This document shows positions 59,664-64,000 of a stretch of DNA of 64,000 nucleotides, piece by piece; the first letter of the stretch is position 1; each line of letters begins with the position of its first letter. Source of the stretch: Tachypleus tridentatus (Eukaryota; Arthropoda; Merostomata; Xiphosura; Limulidae); assembly GCF_004210375.1 (NCBI RefSeq), contig NC_134830.1, positions 10,850,001 to 10,914,000 on the forward strand. The letters run 5' to 3'. The notes under the pieces were generated by a model. The model ran no database searches. It saw only the letters and a program-made list of their open reading frames with translations, and was not told the DNA's origin. The translations under genes and the position numbers were made by a program.

Positions 59664-60715
59664 ATGGCGAAGGCAAGTTTCAAACCACCTGTTTTTAATG
59701 ACAAGACAGAATGCTAGTGCGGCATGGAAGAATCTCAAACAAGATTTGCGGATTTTCTTCATGGCATCAGGGTTATCAGAGGCAACAGAAGAACGTGAAA
59801 GTGTCTATATTGTTGTACACACTTGGGTCGAAATACAAGACAGTTTTCGACAATTTTGGACTGACAGAAGCTCAACAGAAGAACTATAAACATGTAATCA
59901 GAGAATTCGACAACTATTTTCAGCCAACCAATGTAACAAAGTTGTACATGAAAAAGTTTGAGGACCGAAGGCAGCAACCAGGTGAGACTGTGTCCCAGTA
60001 TATCAGTGCACTTAGAGAGATAGCACAGAACTGTGAGTATGGTGATACTCTCGAACAACAGTTGTGTAAACAAATCAGCATAGGCATTAGTGATCGAGCA
60101 TTAAGAGACAGACTGTGGTCAGAGGATCTGACACTGAAACAGACTACAGAGAAATGTCATCACCATGAACAGAAACTAGAATCACTGAAGGAAATCGAAG
60201 GATCCACAAGTATCGTAACAGATGTAAACTATGTACGTCGAGGTCAAAGCAGAGGTCGTAGTCGCCACAGAAGTCAAGGTTCCAGAAACCAGCAAAGACG
60301 AGGCACACAGGTCTACAGAGGAGCCACGACACGGAGACCGCCACAGAGGAACTGTAATCGGTGTGGAAAACTACCACATCACAGTCAACAAAGATGCCCA
60401 GCATTAGAGAAAACTTGTAATTATTGTAAATTAAGAGGTCACTTTGCTGTCATGTGTAAAAATAAGAATAGAAATGTACATTTTGTAAACACATGTGATG
60501 ATTATTTTCAAGATGTCAATGATTATGATGATTGTTATGAAATGTGTAATGTAGAGGAAAGTATGAATTCTTTGAATATTTACTCCATTGGTGTAAACAA
60601 ACCTACTGAGTATTGGTCTGTCATATTAAGTACCCCATATGAACAGGGTAAAGGTGCAGTGCGTACGAAAATAGACACACAGGCAGAGTGTAATATATTG
60701 AGTAAAGTCATTTGA
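59664..60715 (+). pseudogene. Gypsy gag relic with two zinc knuckles and protease start
   Basis: Start at ATG 59664 (M-A-K-A-S-F-K-P-P-V-F). Early frameshifts link it to 59711-60715. The capsid-like part (Y-T-L-G-S-K-Y, then V-I-R-E-F-D-N-Y-F, then Q-P-G-E-T-V-S-Q-Y-I-S-A-L-R) is followed by an Arg-rich linker. Zinc knuckles are C-N-R-C-G-K-L-P-H-H-S-Q-Q-R-C and C-N-Y-C-K-L-R-G-H-F-A-V-M-C. The end reads K-I-D-T-Q-A-E-C-N, where retropepsins have D-T-G-A, so the catalytic motif is D-T-Q here. Confidence 0.85.
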
Positions 60716-60719
60716 TCGC

Positions 60720-62010
60720 ATGGCACCTCATGGTTCATTATCTTTGTCTAAGTCACAGGTAACAATAAAAGCATTTGGTAATCATAAGATCACACCTGTT
60801 GGAAAAACTACATTTACTGTTATTCACAAAAGCAAAATGTATGATATTGATTGTGAAGTTGTTGATGGTGATTTACCTAATCTTCTTGGAGGTGAATGTA
60901 GTACTAAGTTGGGGTTAATACAAAAAGTAAATGCAATTAGTACTTATGTACAAGGTAAATACTTGCATGATCAGAGTTCACAACATAGGCTACCTCCAGG
61001 TCCCAGATTCCCACTGTTCAAAGCCCCCTCATGAATCAACACAAGTACGCCCCTTCGGTTGATAAATCAAATAAGTGTACTAAAACCCAGACTCAGTCAG
61101 ACTCCGAGTTCCTAGCCCGGGTTCCTAATATAAACAAAGTGCCACAGAGTATTCGTGAAATTTTGCTTCAGTATAAAGACAGATTTCCCACAGACAGAGT
61201 AGGCAAAATACCGGAAAATGTAATGCTGTCTATTGACCCAGATTACAAAGATGGCCCTGTGTCACAGGCTGCTAGGCCGATTCCTGTAGCGATGAGAGAC
61301 AGAACCAAAGTACAGTACAGGGATCATTTCGAAAGTACCAGTTGGTATACCGACACCGTGGTGTAGTCAACTACATGTTGTACACAAGAAAGACGGAAAC
61401 TCAGTGAGAATTTGCATTGATCCTAAGTTTCTTAATAAAGCACTACTGAGAGAATACCACCCTATCAATACACTAGAGGATGTACTTACCCGTATTAATG
61501 GAAGCAAGTATTTTACCGTCCTAGATGCGAACATGGGATACTATCAGCTTCAGCTCGATGAGAATAGTCAGTTACTCACCGCTTTTAACACTCCGTGGGG
61601 TCGTTATATGTACTTACGTTTGCCGATGGGAATTAAGTCGAGTCCTGAATTGTACCAAAGAGCGATGGAAGAAATATTTCAGGAGCATGATCATGTGAAT
61701 AACATTTTTGATGATATGCTACTCGATACTGTTACACTACCTGAACAATGTAAAGTGCTACGCAACACGTTGGAAACCGCTAGACAAAATGATGTGACAT
61801 TTCGACTATCAAAATGTTTGTTTGGCCAGCCAGAGGTAGACTACACAGGTCATGTGATCACAGGCAACGGCATCAAAGTTTCTGATGAAAAAGTGCGTGC
61901 AATACATGAAATGCATACTCCAACCAATAGCGACGAAGTAAGAACACTGCTTGGAATGGCTACGTACCTGTCCAAATACATACCTAATTATTCTGATTTA
62001 ACTGCCACAG
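60720..62010 (+). pseudogene. Gypsy pol relic: protease end and reverse transcriptase
   Basis: 60720-61034 continues the protease (P-N-L-L-G-G-E-C replaces the usual L-L-G). 61031-61366 is the protease-RT linker. 61404-62010 holds RT motifs: R-I-C-I-D-P-K-F-L-N, Y-F-T-V-L-D-A-N-M-G-Y-Y-Q, Y-L-R-L-P-M-G-I-K, and N-I-F-D-D-M-L, where the usual Y-x-D-D is F-D-D. It then reads L-L-G-M-A-T-Y-L-S-K-Y-I-P-N and breaks off. Two frameshifts separate the three pieces. Confidence 0.85.
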
Positions 62011-63402
62011 CACCTCTCACCTCTCCAAATAGCCACGTTTATCACGTAGGCAAAACCTGGCACTTCCTTACACCCAACTAGAACCCGGATCCTTCACCGG
62101 GAAGGTATTATCCTCCAGCCGTCAAGGCCTGCAGACCTATCATACTTTTGTGAGCCATGGAATACTCAAATTCATATCAAATGTTCACCAACCAAGAGCC
62201 CAACAAACCTTTTTTTTTTTTGTCTGAGAGGAATACACCATTCTATTCAACAGAGTGAAATCAAATGTGCTATTGAATGCCAAACCAATTCTGAGATATA
62301 CGCTGTGCACTGAATCTACTCGAAAACCTCCAGACAAGTGACCAACTTCATGAAAATAGTAACAACCACTAAACATATTGCTGATACCATTTTACGTGAT
62401 GGTTGCTACTATCACATCTTTCATTTTAGTGCTGAACGTCCCTGCCATCACTCAATCAATCCTAGGATACCAAAGCAACCAGAATCTGTTTTGCCACCTA
62501 ATGTAACACCTAATCTGCTGTTCCACCTAACACAGTCTTTAGTCAAATCGTCTATTGTGAAGCTGCCATCCAACTCAATTCAAACTTTCACCATGAAAAT
62601 CAACAACCATACTCAGACAGCCAATCATGTACAGAACAAGTCTCAGTTTCTTAACAAATTCACTCAGATGCCATCTATTACACCTCACTCGAAAACATCT
62701 TCCCAGACGCAAACTACACAAGTTACCTACTACGACATGTCAACTATAACAGACAAGCATCTTACCATTTCTCAAACTATTCAAACTATATTACACAGAA
62801 GATATTAATTTTCCCAGACGACTGAAGAATACCTGGAGAATTTACCTGTGCAAGTTCTAGAACTCCAACCTGGAGTTTTGCCATACAGTGCAGTGGACTC
62901 ACCACCTCTCAATGACTTTCACACATTAATGGAAAGGGTAAAACATTATTGTAACATAGCACCATTTTTCTCCGTGTGACCCTCCACCTTCATGAAGTGA
63001 GCTAAAATGGCACTAGCTAGTGAAAGTGGGTTTTCCCGGGGTTCTCCTATTTCCCCCATATCTAAATTTCGGCATTGGGTCTACAGATCCCAGCCGTCCT
63101 GAGGGACCCTAAGTCATGTATCAGCCGTTGATTTTGTGGTATTTGCATATATCCTATGAGTGTCTGGTGTCAGTTTGCTGGTCTTTTGTCTTCCTTGCTT
63201 GCTCAAAATTTGCACCATATATAAGGATGATCTCGTCCGTGTTTTTTTTTCTCTTCTCTTCGGGTAGCTGCTTCAATATCCTAAAGTCATGAGTGGGGCG
63301 AAGAGAAAGGCCATCCTTCTGAGCACTCTCAGTTATCTCTATCCCTGGAGGGGATAGAAAACTTCAGACCGAAATACTCGTCAGCTTTGTTGTTGTTGTT
63401 AC
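62011..63402 (+). mobile_element. LINE fragment: ORF1 relic plus 3' UTR with (GTT)n tail
   Basis: From about 62250 a frame reads K-C-A-I-E-C-Q-T-N, then V-T-N-F-M-K-I-V-T-T-T-K-H-I-A, similar in layout to Jockey-type ORF1 (compare the LINE at 49860). The frame runs through 62338-62808, meets TAA, and goes on E-E-Y-L-E-N-L-P-V-Q-V to a stop at 62980. Then comes the 3' domain gtgggttttcccggggttct, ccatatctaaatttcgg and cattgggtctacagatccca, and a short (TTG)4 at 63388-63402 that may be the LINE tail. ORF2 is absent. The first part (62011-62250) is unassigned. Confidence 0.55.
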
Positions 63403-63497
63403 GTGGCTCTCAGTTCCAAGGTCGACATTCAGCAGAGGGGATGTGCAGTCAGCAGCTGCGAGCAACGTAGTGTAAACCAGCGACATTTTTATTTTGT

Positions 63498-63917
63498 TTG
63501 TGCATTAACCTCAGTTTTACTAAAAAAGGCATACCCTTAGTTCTTTTCAGGACAAGTAAAACGATAAATTGCAGATCAAAGAACAAGACTGTAACAAGAT
63601 CCAATGGTGAAGCCATGTCAAATGAAGAGATCATCGAAATGCTTAATAAGGCAATTGAGGGACCAGCCTCAGAAATTTCGAGCTCATCTACAGATGGATC
63701 GGAGAAGGACAGCTCGGATTTAGGTCCAGAAGAAACAAACAAGCTGTCAATAAAAGAAGGAGAACCAACTCCAGAGAAAAGAAGACAAAAGAAGAAAAAG
63801 GTTACAGTAAGTATAGTTTTAAATAACTCTACTAACTCTAATACTAATAACTCTACGAACTCTAATACTAATAACTCTACTAACTCTATACTAATAACTC
63901 TACTAACTCTATACTAA
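63498..63917 (+). CDS. Unidentified ORF or candidate exon
   Basis: Open from 63498; the ATG at 63615 (M-S-N-E-E-I-I-E-M-L-N-K-A-I) is a more likely start than 63498. The product is acidic then basic (S-S-S-S-T-D-G-S-E-K-D-S-S-D, then E-K-R-R-Q-K-K-K-K). A good donor GTTACA|gtaagtatag lies at 63803-63812, so the coding part may stop there; beyond it the frame only reads the minisatellite. I do not recognise it. It could be a host first exon or a LINE ORF1 start. Confidence 0.35.
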   Translation: MCINLSFTKKGIPLVLFRTSKTINCRSKNKTVTRSNGEAMSNEEIIEMLNKAIEGPASEISSSSTDGSEKDSSDLGPEETNKLSIKEGEPTPEKRRQKKKKVTVSIVLNNSTNSNTNNSTNSNTNNSTNSILITLLTLY

Positions 63918-64000
63918 TAACTCCACTAACTCTAATACTAATAGCTCTCTAATTCTACTAACTCTAATACTAATAACTCTACTAACTCTATACTAATAAC
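63824..64000. repeat. (TAACTCTAC)-type minisatellite, runs off the window
   Basis: Short-period repeat built from taactctac and taactctaatac, with a higher-order unit of about 24-36 bp. It continues beyond the end of the window. Confidence 0.93.

Larger units (their letters stand above)
59370..62010 (+). mobile_element. Truncated Gypsy-type LTR retrotransposon
   Basis: 5' LTR, primer-binding region, gag with zinc knuckles, protease traces and RT in that order. The element stops within the RT-RNase H linker at about 62010; RNase H, integrase and the 3' LTR are missing. The order PR-RT and the RT motifs point to the Gypsy superfamily. Confidence 0.85.

Overview
This window is eukaryotic nuclear DNA. 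It is AT-rich, has canonical GT...AG introns from hundreds of bases to about 12 kb, carries a dense mix of class I and class II transposons, and has two assembly gaps of exactly 500 N (5967-6466 and 47682-48181). There are no bacterial features. The only clearly recognisable host gene is a plus-strand orthologue of isopeptidase T (USP5/USP13 family). Six consecutive exons (15668-45244) encode the end of the ubiquitin-hydrolase domain and both UBA domains. The N-terminal exons and the last exon(s) were not found and presumably lie outside the window or in the gap. A degraded tRNA-derived SINE and the transposon set suggest an arthropod, possibly a chelicerate such as a horseshoe crab; this is a weak inference from memory of repeat families.

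Layout. 1-6466: non-coding, with imperfect repeats, one candidate minus-strand terminal exon (2652-2756), and an array of about 20 copies of a ~103-bp satellite that runs into the first gap. 6467-9.8 kb: no gene seen. About 10.1-14.6 kb: an old SINE, then a decayed DIRS-like retrotransposon with RT, RNase H and tyrosine-recombinase traces. 15.7-45.2 kb: USP5 exons, whose introns hold an I-clade LINE (17.2-20.4 kb, minus), a Tigger/pogo element with intact ends (21047-23692), a decayed Jerky-like DDE transposase (31.3-33.1 kb, minus), a 40-bp minisatellite (35.7-36.3 kb), a Gypsy protease relic (37.1-37.8 kb, minus), two copies of a ~0.9-kb dispersed repeat, and a SINE.

45.3-64 kb is a transposon graveyard: a CR1-like LINE (minus), a gap, an unclassified transposase-like gene relic (48.2-49.6 kb), and a nested composite. 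In that composite a CR1/Jockey-type LINE is interrupted in ORF1 by a piggyBac element (50076-55231, TTAA on both sides). The piggyBac is itself interrupted by a second Tigger element (50246-53164, TA on both sides) and by a 145-bp hAT-type MITE (53274-53418, 8-bp TSD TTCTAGAA). Downstream lie a 5' LTR plus gag-pol of a truncated Gypsy element, a second LINE fragment ending in (GTT)n, and an open reading frame followed by a short-period minisatellite.

The most interesting structures are this four-part nest, which can be dated by order of insertion, and a run of alternating GAA/TTC pentamers just upstream of the piggyBac transposase that looks like a heat-shock-element array. All transposase and polyprotein genes carry frameshifts or stops, so they are described as relics.
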